Assembly (NCBI RefSeq): GCF_014489515.1
Contig: NZ_CP060782.1
Span: 1,922,001-1,986,000, forward strand
Direction of reading: 5' to 3'
From: Sphingomonas sediminicola
GTDB lineage: Bacteria > Pseudomonadota > Alphaproteobacteria > Sphingomonadales > Sphingomonadaceae
DNA: 64,000 nt
The notes beneath the pieces are model-generated. The model worked only from the letters and a program-made list of their open reading frames with translations. It searched no databases and had not been told where the DNA came from. This document shows, piece after piece, positions 56,963 to 64,000 of the stretch; within the stretch, counting starts at the first letter, position 1; each line of letters begins with the position of its first letter. The position numbers and the translations under genes were made by a program.

Positions 56963-57550
56963 TTAGTAGCCGCGCCAGTAGGCCGTGCGACGATTGATAT
57001 CGATGTCGCGGATGCGGCCGTCGTAGCGGACTTCGCACTTCCAGCTTAGGTCAGCGCCGGCATTGTAGCCGTAGCTGCCGTAGCCCCCACGGCCGTAGCC
57101 GTCGTAGCCCTGGTAGCCAGAGCTGGCGACGCCGTAGACCTTGAGGCCGTACGACTTGCGATCAACGCGGGTGATGCCCTGCACGCGACCGCCCATGTTG
57201 TAACGATTGTTGTAGCCGTACTGGCCGTAACCGTACTGACCGCCGTAAGGCACGTTGCCGTAGCCGTAGTAGCCATTGTTATAGCCATTGAGGCGGGCTT
57301 CGACGGCGCGGGCGCACTGGTCAATCGCAACACTCTGGTTCGAGTACTGGTTGTAGCCGTAATTTCCGTACGGATAGCGTCCGTAGCCCAGGATCTGGCC
57401 GATGATCTGGCCGACCGGGTTCTGGTTGTAGCCGTAGCCGTAGCCGTAGTTCGAATAAGGCTGCGGGTAATATTGAGCGGCCGCAGGTGCCGCGCTCGCG
57501 AGGGCAGCAAGACCAACGCCGCCGGCGAGAATTTTCGTCAGTGCCTTCAT
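56963..57550 (-). CDS. Tyr/Gly/Asn-rich exported protein
   Basis: This 195-residue protein has a signal peptide (ILAGGVGLAALASAAPAAAQ). It has a low-complexity region rich in YGYGYN, GYN and YGQ repeats (about residues 27-130) and a C-terminal DLSWKCEVRYDGRIRDIDINR domain. Two Cys (QCARAV and WKCEV) may pair. Similar Tyr/Gly-rich exported proteins of sphingomonads are uncharacterised. GGAGAG before the ATG supports the start. It may be a cell-surface or matrix component. Confidence 0.75.
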   Translation of the reverse strand: MKALTKILAGGVGLAALASAAPAAAQYYPQPYSNYGYGYGYNQNPVGQIIGQILGYGRYPYGNYGYNQYSNQSVAIDQCARAVEARLNGYNNGYYGYGNVPYGGQYGYGQYGYNNRYNMGGRVQGITRVDRKSYGLKVYGVASSGYQGYDGYGRGGYGSYGYNAGADLSWKCEVRYDGRIRDIDINRRTAYWRGY

Positions 57551-57660
57551 GGCCACTCTCTCCTTCAACAGTCTGCTTGCACGCACAAACGCACGGCAAG
57601 CTCGCAGGCTTCCTACCGGTTCGCCACTGCAGTTGGTCTGAATGCGCCGTTTGCTGGCGT

Positions 57661-58428
57661 TCAGCTTTGAAGGACCCGGCAACTGTTCCGATGATGAAGG
57701 TAGAAGGGGTCGAAATCCGCGAAGCTGGCGAGCCGCTCGAAATCGTGAACGAACAGACGACCGCTCTTGTGGTCGACCATTCCGGTCTCACGCAGCTGTT
57801 GGAGAGTACGATTCACGTGGACGCCCGTGAGGCCGAGCGCATCGGCCAGCATCTCCTGAGTGAGCGGCATTTCGCAGCTGTTGCGGTCGACGAGCCCGGC
57901 TGCGCTCGAGCGCTTGAAGATTTCGCAGAACAGATGCGCCATGGCTCGGTCGGCCGCGAGCCTGGAATTGCGCATCAGCCACTCGCGATAAAGCGCCGAC
58001 TGGATCAGGCTCGATCGCCAGATTAGCGACTGAACCCTCGGACGAGCACGCATGAGGTTCTCGAGTTCACCATGCGGGATCAGAGCAATCTCGCTCGGGA
58101 CGGCGGCGCTCAGGCTGCTGTCCAGGTAGTCGAGATGCATGGATTCCAACGAAGGCGCATCGCCCGGGATATAGAAGGAATGGATCTGCCGCGAGCCGTC
58201 GCGGCGGCTGACGTACCGCTGCAAGAAACCGGTTACAACGACGACCGAAAAGCAGGGCAGACCGCCGGTCTTGCTGATGTCTTCGTGCCGGCGAAAGGTC
58301 TTGATGTCGCCCTGAACGCGGAGAACGGCGGCGCGATCATCGGGACAAAGATCACCGACCCGCGAAAGGTGATTCAAAAGCGCCTGACCGATCACGCGCG
58401 CGCCTCGACAAGGCGCGCGAAAGGGCAT
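57661..58428 (-). CDS. Crp/Fnr-family transcriptional regulator (paralogue 1)
   Basis: This 255-residue protein has an N-terminal cyclic-nucleotide-binding-like fold with GSRQIHSFYIPGDAPSLES and a C-terminal winged helix, LTQEMLADALGLTGVHVNRTLQQL. It lacks the FNR Cys cluster and the classic cAMP Arg/Ser pair, so the signal is unknown. The ATG at 58428 adds a short N-terminal stretch; a GTG at about 58395 (VIGQALLNHL) is also possible. Divergent from a clear paralogue across a 271-base gap. Confidence 0.85.
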   Translation of the reverse strand: MPFRAPCRGARVIGQALLNHLSRVGDLCPDDRAAVLRVQGDIKTFRRHEDISKTGGLPCFSVVVVTGFLQRYVSRRDGSRQIHSFYIPGDAPSLESMHLDYLDSSLSAAVPSEIALIPHGELENLMRARPRVQSLIWRSSLIQSALYREWLMRNSRLAADRAMAHLFCEIFKRSSAAGLVDRNSCEMPLTQEMLADALGLTGVHVNRTLQQLRETGMVDHKSGRLFVHDFERLASFADFDPFYLHHRNSCRVLQS

Positions 58429-58699
58429 TTCAACGAACGCACGACACCGCCTGTGATTCTCTCACCCGAGCGCCCCTTAGGCGGGCAACAATCGACGGCG
58501 CATTAACAAAGGATAGGAGTTCACCGATCATCCCGTCCGAACGCGACAAATGACACACAAATCAGTATTGCCCTGCAACGGTCACACGCGCGCTCCTTCG
58601 GGCTGGATCGCGTAGTGACTTTCCTGTTGGCTCGGTTGGTAATTGCGAAACCGCTTGCCGCGGCGATCATTTCTGGATGGAAAGGCGGGCCAATTTCCC

Positions 58700-59419
58700 A
58701 TGATTGAAGCCCATCTCAAAAAACTTCGTGTCCGCGACCGCATCGGAAGCGAGGAAGAGGCGGCGATACGCGCCGCTATCTCTGACGTCCGAAGGATCCG
58801 CACGGACATAACCGTCGTCCGGCGCGGCCAGGAGTTGAACGAGTGCCTTTTGCTGCTCGACGGATGGATGACCCGAAACAGGGACATGGCGGACGGACAG
58901 CAGCAGATCAGCGAACTGCAATTCTGCGGCGACTTCGTCGACCTTCACGGCTTCACGCTCAAGCGGCTGGACCACAACGTCACATCGCTTACGCCGTGCA
59001 AGGTCGCCGTGGTTCCTCACGAGAATTTCCGGAAATTGCTCGAACGGTTCCCGCATCTCGCTCGCGTCTACTGGATGATGACCAACATCGATGCGTCGAT
59101 CCATCGCGAGTGGACGGCATCGCTCGGCAGGCGGCCCGCGCTGAACCGGATGGCGCATCTGTTCTGCGAAATCTACGAGCGGCTGCGGATTGTCGGGCAG
59201 ACGTCAGGCAACAGCTACGAATTCCCGTTGACCCAGCAGGAACTAAGCGAGTGCCTTGGCCTGACCTCAGTTCACGTCAATCGCACGCTGCAGGAGTTGA
59301 GGAAGCGCGGCCTGATCGAGGTCCATCGCCGGCAGACGACAATCCCGGACCTGCCCGCGCTTCAAGCCGTCGCAGAGTTCGATACGGACTATCTCTATCT
59401 TGAGCGCCGCGCGCGCTGA
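58700..59419 (+). CDS. Crp/Fnr-family transcriptional regulator (paralogue 2)
   Basis: This 239-residue regulator shares with paralogue 1 the RMAHLFCEI helix and the LTQQELSECLGLTSVHVNRTLQELR recognition region. The effector domain (ELQFCGDFVDLHGFTLKRLDHNV) has no FNR cluster. Start chosen at MIEAHLKKLRV (58700); in-frame sequence upstream is Arg-rich and unlike the family. The 271-base gap between the two regulators contains no other gene I can support. The stop lies close to the convergent prolyl oligopeptidase gene. Confidence 0.85.
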   Translation: MIEAHLKKLRVRDRIGSEEEAAIRAAISDVRRIRTDITVVRRGQELNECLLLLDGWMTRNRDMADGQQQISELQFCGDFVDLHGFTLKRLDHNVTSLTPCKVAVVPHENFRKLLERFPHLARVYWMMTNIDASIHREWTASLGRRPALNRMAHLFCEIYERLRIVGQTSGNSYEFPLTQQELSECLGLTSVHVNRTLQELRKRGLIEVHRRQTTIPDLPALQAVAEFDTDYLYLERRAR

Positions 59420-59425
59420 CAAGGA

Positions 59426-61603
59426 CTAGAGCTGGAGCCCGTGAAACGGGCGAAGAAAGCCAGCACGTCCGACGCTTCCTCGATGATCTTGTCGGTCGGC
59501 TTGCCCGATCCATGTCCAGCGCGAGTCTCGATGCGGATCAGGTGCGGCTCCCCGTTCGGATCCGCCGCCTGCAATGCAGAGATATATTTGAAGCTGTGGC
59601 CCGGGACGACACGGTCGTCCGTGTCCGCCGTCGTAACCAGCATCGGCGGGTAGTGAACGCCGGTCTTGATGTTGTGGTAGGGCGAATAGGCCAGCAGCGT
59701 CCGGAAATCGGCGTCCTTGTTGGGGTAGCCGTAATCGTCGACCCAATAGCGTCCGGCGGTGAAGCGGTCGAAGCGCAGCATGTCCATAACGCCGACCGCC
59801 GCATTGGCCGCGTCGAAGAGGTCCGGCCGCTGGTTGATCACCGCACCGATCAGGAGGCCGCCGTTCGATCCGCCCTGGATTGCGAGGCCCTTGGGTGACG
59901 CAATGCCGTTCTTCTTCAGATAATCGCCGGCGGCAATGAAATCGTCGAACACGTTCTGCTTGTTCGCCAGGCGCCCGGCGTCGTGCCATGCCTTGCCATA
60001 TTCGCCACCGCCGCGAAGGTTGGCGAGTGCGTAGACGCCGCCCTTTTCGAGCCAGGCGAGGCGCGTCGCGGAGAAGCTTGGCGTTAGCGAGACGTTAAAA
60101 CCGCCATAGCCATACAGCAGTGTCGGCGCTGGGCCGGTGGAACCCTTCCTGCGAACGATGAACATCGGCACACGAGTGCCGTCCTTCGAATTGTAGAAGA
60201 CCTGCTCGACCGAATAGTCGTCCGGGTTGAACGCGACCTTCGGAGCGGCCCAGGTCGACGCCTGTCCGCTCCTCGCATCGTAGCGATAGATCGTCGTCGG
60301 CCGATTGAAGCTGGTGAAGGAGAAGAAGGTTTCGGGATCGTCCATGTCACCCGAGAAGCCCGTCGCGGTGCCGATCCCCGGAAGCTCGACCGTCGAGAGC
60401 TTCCGGCCCTGTAGACTGTAGACGCTGACCTCGGACTTCGCATCGGCGAGATAGGAAGCGATCAGCTTGCCGCCGACGATCGAGGCGCTGTCGAGGGTCG
60501 CCTCTTGTTCGGCGATGACCGGCGTAACCGGATTGCCGGGCCGCGCGACATCCATCGCGACGACCTTCAGCTTCGGCGCATCCTTGTTCGTGATGAAGAA
60601 GAAGTGCGAGCCTTCGTTGCCGATGAAGGTCCAGTTGTTCTCGAGGCCCGTAACCAGCGCCTTCGGCTTCGCCCCCCGTGCGCGCAGGTCGATCGCGTGG
60701 ACCTCGTAGCGGTCGTCGGTGCCTTCGGCAGTCGTGATCACCAGCCAGCGGCCGTCGTCGCTAACCGTGGCAGAATGCCCGTAGGTCGGCTTGTCCGGCG
60801 TCGCATATACCAAACGGTCGGCGGACTGCGGCGTGCCGAGCTTATGGAAATAGACTTTCGAATTGAGGTTGGTCGACTGGAACTCCTGCCCCTGCGTCGG
60901 CTCGGGGAAGCGAGTGTAGAAGAAGCCCGATCCGTCCTTCATCCACTCCAATCCGGAGAACTTGACCCATTTGACCTCGTCGCCGGTCTCCTTCCCGGTC
61001 GCGACGTCGATGACCTTGACCGTGCGCCAATCCGACCCGCCGTCCTGGATCGAATAGACGAGATATTTGCCGTCCTCGCTCGGGTCCATTCGGCGAGCGC
61101 TGTTGCGCCGTCCTTCGACCAGCTGTTCGGATCGATAAGGACGCGCCCTTCCCGTCGACGCTGTCGCGGACGAACAGGACCGACTGGTTCTGGAGGCCAG
61201 TGTTGTGAGCGTAGAAATAGCGTCCGCCTTTCTTCGTCGGCACGCCGAACCGCTCGTAATCGTAAAGCTGCTTGATGCGCGCCTCGAGCGCGTCGCGACC
61301 CGGGAGAGTCGTCAGGAATGCGTTGGTGACGTTGTTCTGAGCGTCCACCCAGGACTTCACCTCGGCATCCTCGCGGACATCATTCTCGAGCCAGCGGTAC
61401 GGATCGGCGACCTGCACGCCAAACTGAGGATCGACCTGATCGGTCCGCCGGGTTTGCGGGTAAGCAAGCGCCGGCCTTGCAGCGTTTGCCGCCTGCGTCG
61501 CCATGCTCGCCGCGTCCGCTGCTGCCGCAGCCTCGACTGCAGGGTTGGGGGTCATTGCACAGGCACCAGTGAGCAAGGCGACAACGAAAGCACTCCGACG
61601 CAT
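59426..61603 (-). CDS. Prolyl oligopeptidase family serine peptidase, exported (apparent frameshifts)
   Basis: This S9A-type enzyme cuts after Pro in short peptides. The N-terminus ([16 protein letters not shown]) is a signal or lipoprotein signal. A seven-blade propeller follows, then a catalytic domain with the nucleophile [16 protein letters not shown] and RAGHGSGKP. Missing bases near 61146-61148 and 61082-61084 (plus-strand CCC and GGG) split the propeller; repair gives [14 protein letters not shown] and EWTPSEDGKY. A third near 59436 changes the tail from SSSSPCQ to FTGLQL and places the stop at 59426, away from the crp gene. Confidence 0.88.
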
Positions 61604-61626
61604 GGAAAATCCCTCCCCGGCGCAAA

Positions 61627-61663
61627 GAAAAAGGCGCGGCCGCCTTGGGTAGCAGCCGCGCCT
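61627..61663 (-). terminator. Intrinsic terminator of rplQ
   Basis: On the minus strand, AGGCGCGGC and GCCGCGCCT form a 9-bp stem with a 14-base loop, followed by TTTTTCTTT. It lies 30 bases after the rplQ stop and before the peptidase gene on the same strand, so it separates the two transcripts. Confidence 0.85.
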
Positions 61664-61692
61664 AGTGTTTCAAGCGGACGTTCGACGAACCG

Positions 61693-62112
61693 TCAGGCGG
61701 CTTCGAACTCTTCCTCGGTGACCACCGGGCCGCTGTCCTGGCCCTTGGCCGAAACGTCGCGATCGACGAACTCGATGATCGAGATCGGCGCTGCGTCGCT
61801 GGCGCGAATGCCGGCCTTGATGATGCGCGTGTAGCCGCCGTTACGGTCGGCATAGCGCTTCGCAAGGACGTCGAAGAGCTTCACAAGCTGGGCGTCGTCC
61901 ATCAGGCGCGACTGGGCGAGACGGCGATTGCTGAGGCCGCCGTGCTTGGCGAGCGTGATCAGCTTCTCGACGTAGGGCCGGAGTTCCTTCGCCTTCGCGG
62001 TGGTGGTGGTGATCTGTTCGTGCTTGATCAGCGCTGCCGCCATGTTGCGGAACAATGCCGCACGGTGGCTCGAGGTACGCTGCAGCTTACGGCCGCCTAC
62101 GCGGTGACGCAT
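61693..62112 (-). CDS. rplQ: 50S ribosomal protein L17
   Basis: L17 binds 23S rRNA near the exit tunnel. The 139-residue protein begins [19 protein letters not shown] and has [20 protein letters not shown] and [18 protein letters not shown]. It is complete, with an acidic C-terminal tail. It normally follows rpoA; here it stands alone 18 kb away on the opposite strand with its own terminator. Confidence 0.97.
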   Translation of the reverse strand: MRHRVGGRKLQRTSSHRAALFRNMAAALIKHEQITTTTAKAKELRPYVEKLITLAKHGGLSNRRLAQSRLMDDAQLVKLFDVLAKRYADRNGGYTRIIKAGIRASDAAPISIIEFVDRDVSAKGQDSGPVVTEEEFEAA

Positions 62113-62255
62113 GGTTCTTCTCCGTTCGTTCGAAGCCCGTTCAAGGTAGCTTCGGCCAGGCGGACTTGTTTGCGGGAGCCGCCCCTTTTCCCGTTGCTTT
62201 CGCTGAGCGCCGCCCTCAAGCGGAATGCCTCGCGGAAGTCAAGAGGAGCCGCCAG

Positions 62256-62702
62256 ATGAATGCAGCCGCCTTGCCACTGGCGCTTGCCGTAATTGCCGGG
62301 ATTTTCATAGCCATACAGGCGCCGACCAACGCGATCCTCGGCAAGGCGTCCGGCTCGCCGGTCGTCGCCGCGTTCATCTCCTTCGTTGTCGGCACGCTTG
62401 CTCTCGGAACGATGGTCGCCGCGAGCTCGGGCCGGCTCTTCGCGCCTGAGTTGAAAGGCGTGCCATGGTACGCGTGGGTCGGCGGGCTTTATGGCGCCTT
62501 CTTCGTCGCCATGGCTGCCTTTGCGGCGCCGCGAATTGGCGTTGCCACCATGCTGACTGCGGCAATCGGCGGACAGATCCTTGCGGCGCTCATGCTGGAC
62601 CATTTCGGGCTGCTCGGGCTGGCCCGTCAGCCGGTCAGCGTGGAGCGTATCGCAGGTGCCGTTCTGGTCCTGATCGGCGCAGTGCTTGTCCGAAGGGGCT
62701 GA
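62256..62702 (+). CDS. DMT-superfamily membrane protein (DUF606/YdcZ type)
   Basis: This 148-residue protein has about five helices, with PLALAVIAGIFIAIQAPTNA and GVPWYAWVGGLYGAFFV, the DUF606 pattern. These are small half-size DMT transporters of unknown substrate. ATG 62256 has GAGGAG upstream. It lies before the fluoride riboswitch, so it is not under its control. Confidence 0.8.
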   Translation: MNAAALPLALAVIAGIFIAIQAPTNAILGKASGSPVVAAFISFVVGTLALGTMVAASSGRLFAPELKGVPWYAWVGGLYGAFFVAMAAFAAPRIGVATMLTAAIGGQILAALMLDHFGLLGLARQPVSVERIAGAVLVLIGAVLVRRG

Positions 62703-62721
62703 CCGCTGCTAGTGCCTGGAC

Positions 62722-62797
62722 CAGAGGGAATGGGGTCTCCCTGAAAACCGCCTGTCGCTGATGACTCCTGCTTGAAGCGCATGCGTGCAGCAGGAGG
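62722..62797 (+). ncRNA. Fluoride riboswitch (crcB motif) with anti-Shine-Dalgarno platform
   Basis: The segment AGGGAATGG...TCTCCCT, AAAACCGCC and GCTGATGACTCCTGC matches the conserved core of the fluoride aptamer. CTCCTGC (62766-62772) can pair perfectly with GCAGGAG (62791-62797), the Shine-Dalgarno of crcB. Fluoride binding would hold CUCCU in the aptamer and free the site, switching translation on. It lies directly before crcB. Confidence 0.85.
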
Positions 62798-62803
62798 AAA
62801 CAC

Positions 62804-63186
62804 ATGGGGTTTGCGATCGTCTTTCTTGGTGCCGGGATCGGCGGGGCGTTGCGCCACGGCGTCAACTTGGCCGCAGTGCGTTATCTGGGCTTCGGATTCC
62901 CCTTCGGCACCTTGATCGTAAACATCCTCGGCTCGTTCCTGATGGGACTTCTTGCCGGATATTTCGCCTACCGGACCGGAATCCCGCAGCACATGCGTTT
63001 ATTCCTGACGACCGGAATCCTTGGGGCTTTACAACTTTTTCTGCGTTTAGCCTCGATGCCGCTTTGCTTATCGAGCGACATGCTTATGGGCATGCGGCAG
63101 CCTATGTCGCGGCCTCCGTCTTTTTCGGCCTGGCCGCCCTGTTCGCAGGCATCCTAGTATTTCAGCTTGAAAGTTTCGTTCCGTGA
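62804..63186 (+). CDS. crcB: Fluoride exporter CrcB/Fluc (apparent frameshift)
   Basis: Fluc channels release fluoride from the cell. The ~127-residue protein has GIGGALRHGVN, FGTLIVNILGSFLMG and, after adding one G to GGGG 63023-63026, GGFTTFSAFSLDAALLIE. That restores the Phe-box and Na-site block. The uncorrected frame loses the last two helices. AGGAGG precedes the ATG. It is preceded by a fluoride riboswitch and overlaps ppa by GTGA. Confidence 0.93.
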
Positions 63187-63725
63187 ATATCGATTTGATT
63201 CCCGTCGGCGACAATCCGCCCGAAAGCCTCAACGTCATCATCGAGGTGCCGGTCGGTGGCGAGCCGGTGAAATATGAGTTCGACAAGAAGTCGGGCGCTT
63301 TGTTCGTCGACCGAATCCTGCATACGCCGATGCGCTATCCGGCGAACTACGGCTTCGTCCCGCACACCTTGTCGCCCGACGGCGACCCGCTCGACGCGCT
63401 GGTGATAGCGCGCTCGCCTTTCGTCCCCGGATGCGTCGTGCGCACCCGTCCGATCGGCGTCCTCAACCTCGAGGATGAGCATGGCGGCGACGAAAAGCTC
63501 ATTTGCGTCCCCGTCGACACGACCTTCCCCTATTACTCAGACATCGGCGAGCGGCAGGACCTGCCCTCGATCGTGCTCCAGCAGATCGAGCACTTCTTCA
63601 CCCACTATAAGGATCTGGAATCCGAGAAGTGGGTGCGTATCGGAAATTGGGGAAACGCCGATGACGCGCGTCGGATCGTGACCGAAGCGATCACACGCGC
63701 CCAGCAGCAGAAGGCCGCCGTCTGA
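63183..63725 (+). CDS. ppa: Inorganic pyrophosphatase
   Basis: Ppa hydrolyses pyrophosphate with Mg2+ and is strongly inhibited by fluoride. The 180-residue family I enzyme has EVPVGGEPVKYEFDK, YPANYGFVPHT, DGDPLDALVI and the C-terminal VRIGNWGN block. The GTG start overlaps the crcB TGA (GTGA) and no separate ribosome-binding site is strong, so it should be co-translated with crcB under the riboswitch. Confidence 0.95.
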   Translation: MNIDLIPVGDNPPESLNVIIEVPVGGEPVKYEFDKKSGALFVDRILHTPMRYPANYGFVPHTLSPDGDPLDALVIARSPFVPGCVVRTRPIGVLNLEDEHGGDEKLICVPVDTTFPYYSDIGERQDLPSIVLQQIEHFFTHYKDLESEKWVRIGNWGNADDARRIVTEAITRAQQQKAAV

Positions 63726-64000
63726 ATTCCCTTGCATGCTCGTCGAGCACCGCGGCCATCGCCTTGCTGAGGTCGGCCGCCCCGAATGGCTTTGACAGCA
63801 CTGCGAACTCAGATCCGTTCTTCAGGACCTCGTCGCTGTAGCCGGTCGCAAGCAGGACCGGCACCTGCGGATGTTCTTCGCGGACATGTCGCGCAAACTC
63901 GACGCCACTCATTCCCGGCATTACGACGTCCGAGAGCACGAGATCGATGCCGTTGGACCCGATCCGCTCCAGGGCGTCCTCGGCGCTTTCGGAAGGAATC
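63691..64000 (-). CDS. Response-regulator receiver domain, C-terminal end of a larger protein
   Basis: The protein enters from beyond the window end. The visible ~103 residues are the second half of a receiver domain: DLVLSDVVMPGMSG with the phosphoacceptor Asp, the ATGYSD switch Thr region and LSKPFG with the conserved Lys. The protein ends soon after, which fits a C-terminal receiver of a hybrid sensor kinase or a stand-alone regulator. The end overlaps the convergent ppa gene by 35 bases. Confidence 0.75.
   Translation of the reverse strand, partial: IPSESAEDALERIGSNGIDLVLSDVVMPGMSGVEFARHVREEHPQVPVLLATGYSDEVLKNGSEFAVLSKPFGAADLSKAMAAVLDEHAREFRRRPSAAGRV

Noticed and set aside
57050..57480. 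Short tandem-like DNA repeats suggesting a CRISPR or satellite array
   Set aside because: The periodicity comes from codons for Tyr-Gly-Tyr-Asn repeats in the exported protein. There are no conserved repeats separated by unique spacers.

Overview
The window is a gene-dense, high-GC chromosomal segment of an alphaproteobacterium, most likely a sphingomonad (order Sphingomonadales; inferred). Support comes from the alphaproteobacterial/plant-type GshA, a DUF3035 (BamF-like) lipoprotein, a winged-helix protein closely resembling CtrA, a TonB-dependent receptor ending in Phe, a bifunctional ArgJ, and the dense short-overlap operon style. There is no prophage, IS element, CRISPR array, tRNA or rRNA that I can support. 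It reads as core chromosome with small accessory patches, and no intergenic gap exceeds 300 bases.

Layout. 1-5 kb: 3' end of purL, a small membrane protein with a DUF3052 protein, the Fur-boxed bfd/bfr iron-storage pair, a DUF418 membrane protein, an Hpt protein and der. 5-12 kb: a Ku-LigD end-joining operon overlapped by a penicillin/AHL-acylase-family gene, then a leftward MFS transporter whose ribosome-binding site lies in a strong hairpin. 12-18 kb: a TonB-dependent receptor and a leftward rsmE-gshA-pip group. 18-24 kb: exported proteins, an SLC13-like permease, ubiA, pmbA/tldE, a CoA-binding protein and mrp. 24-32 kb: hflK-hflC-degP (membrane quality control), a HerA-like ATPase, an NTF2-like protein and an OPT transporter. 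32-36 kb: queF, an M28-like aminopeptidase with a C-terminal winged-helix module, and sseA. 35.6-41.9 kb: a long leftward run, DUF2127-ribF-ileS-lspA-bamF-like, followed by a receiver-less CtrA-like regulator and a small hypothetical. 42-44 kb: rpsM-rpsK-rpoA, closed by a terminator with no rplQ; rplQ lies alone at about 62 kb on the other strand.

44-51 kb is an arginine regulon: argR diverges from argC-argJ-argB-argF-argG across variant ARG boxes, and argH converges on argG. 51-56 kb holds an alpha/beta hydrolase coupled to a cNMP-binding/TrxR-like fusion, a VOC protein and guaA. 56-59 kb carries an ArsR-SRPBCC pair with twin palindromic operators, a Tyr/Gly-rich exported protein and two divergent Crp/Fnr paralogues. 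59-64 kb has a prolyl oligopeptidase, rplQ, a DMT permease, a fluoride riboswitch controlling crcB and (by coupling) inorganic pyrophosphatase, and the end of a receiver-domain protein.

A technical feature dominates interpretation. About 20-25 genes are broken by an apparent single missing base, and nearly every case is repaired by adding one G or C to a short G/C run. This looks like homopolymer under-calling in the assembly rather than gene decay. I therefore annotate these as single genes and give the break points. All function calls are from family recognition by eye; no database search was run.
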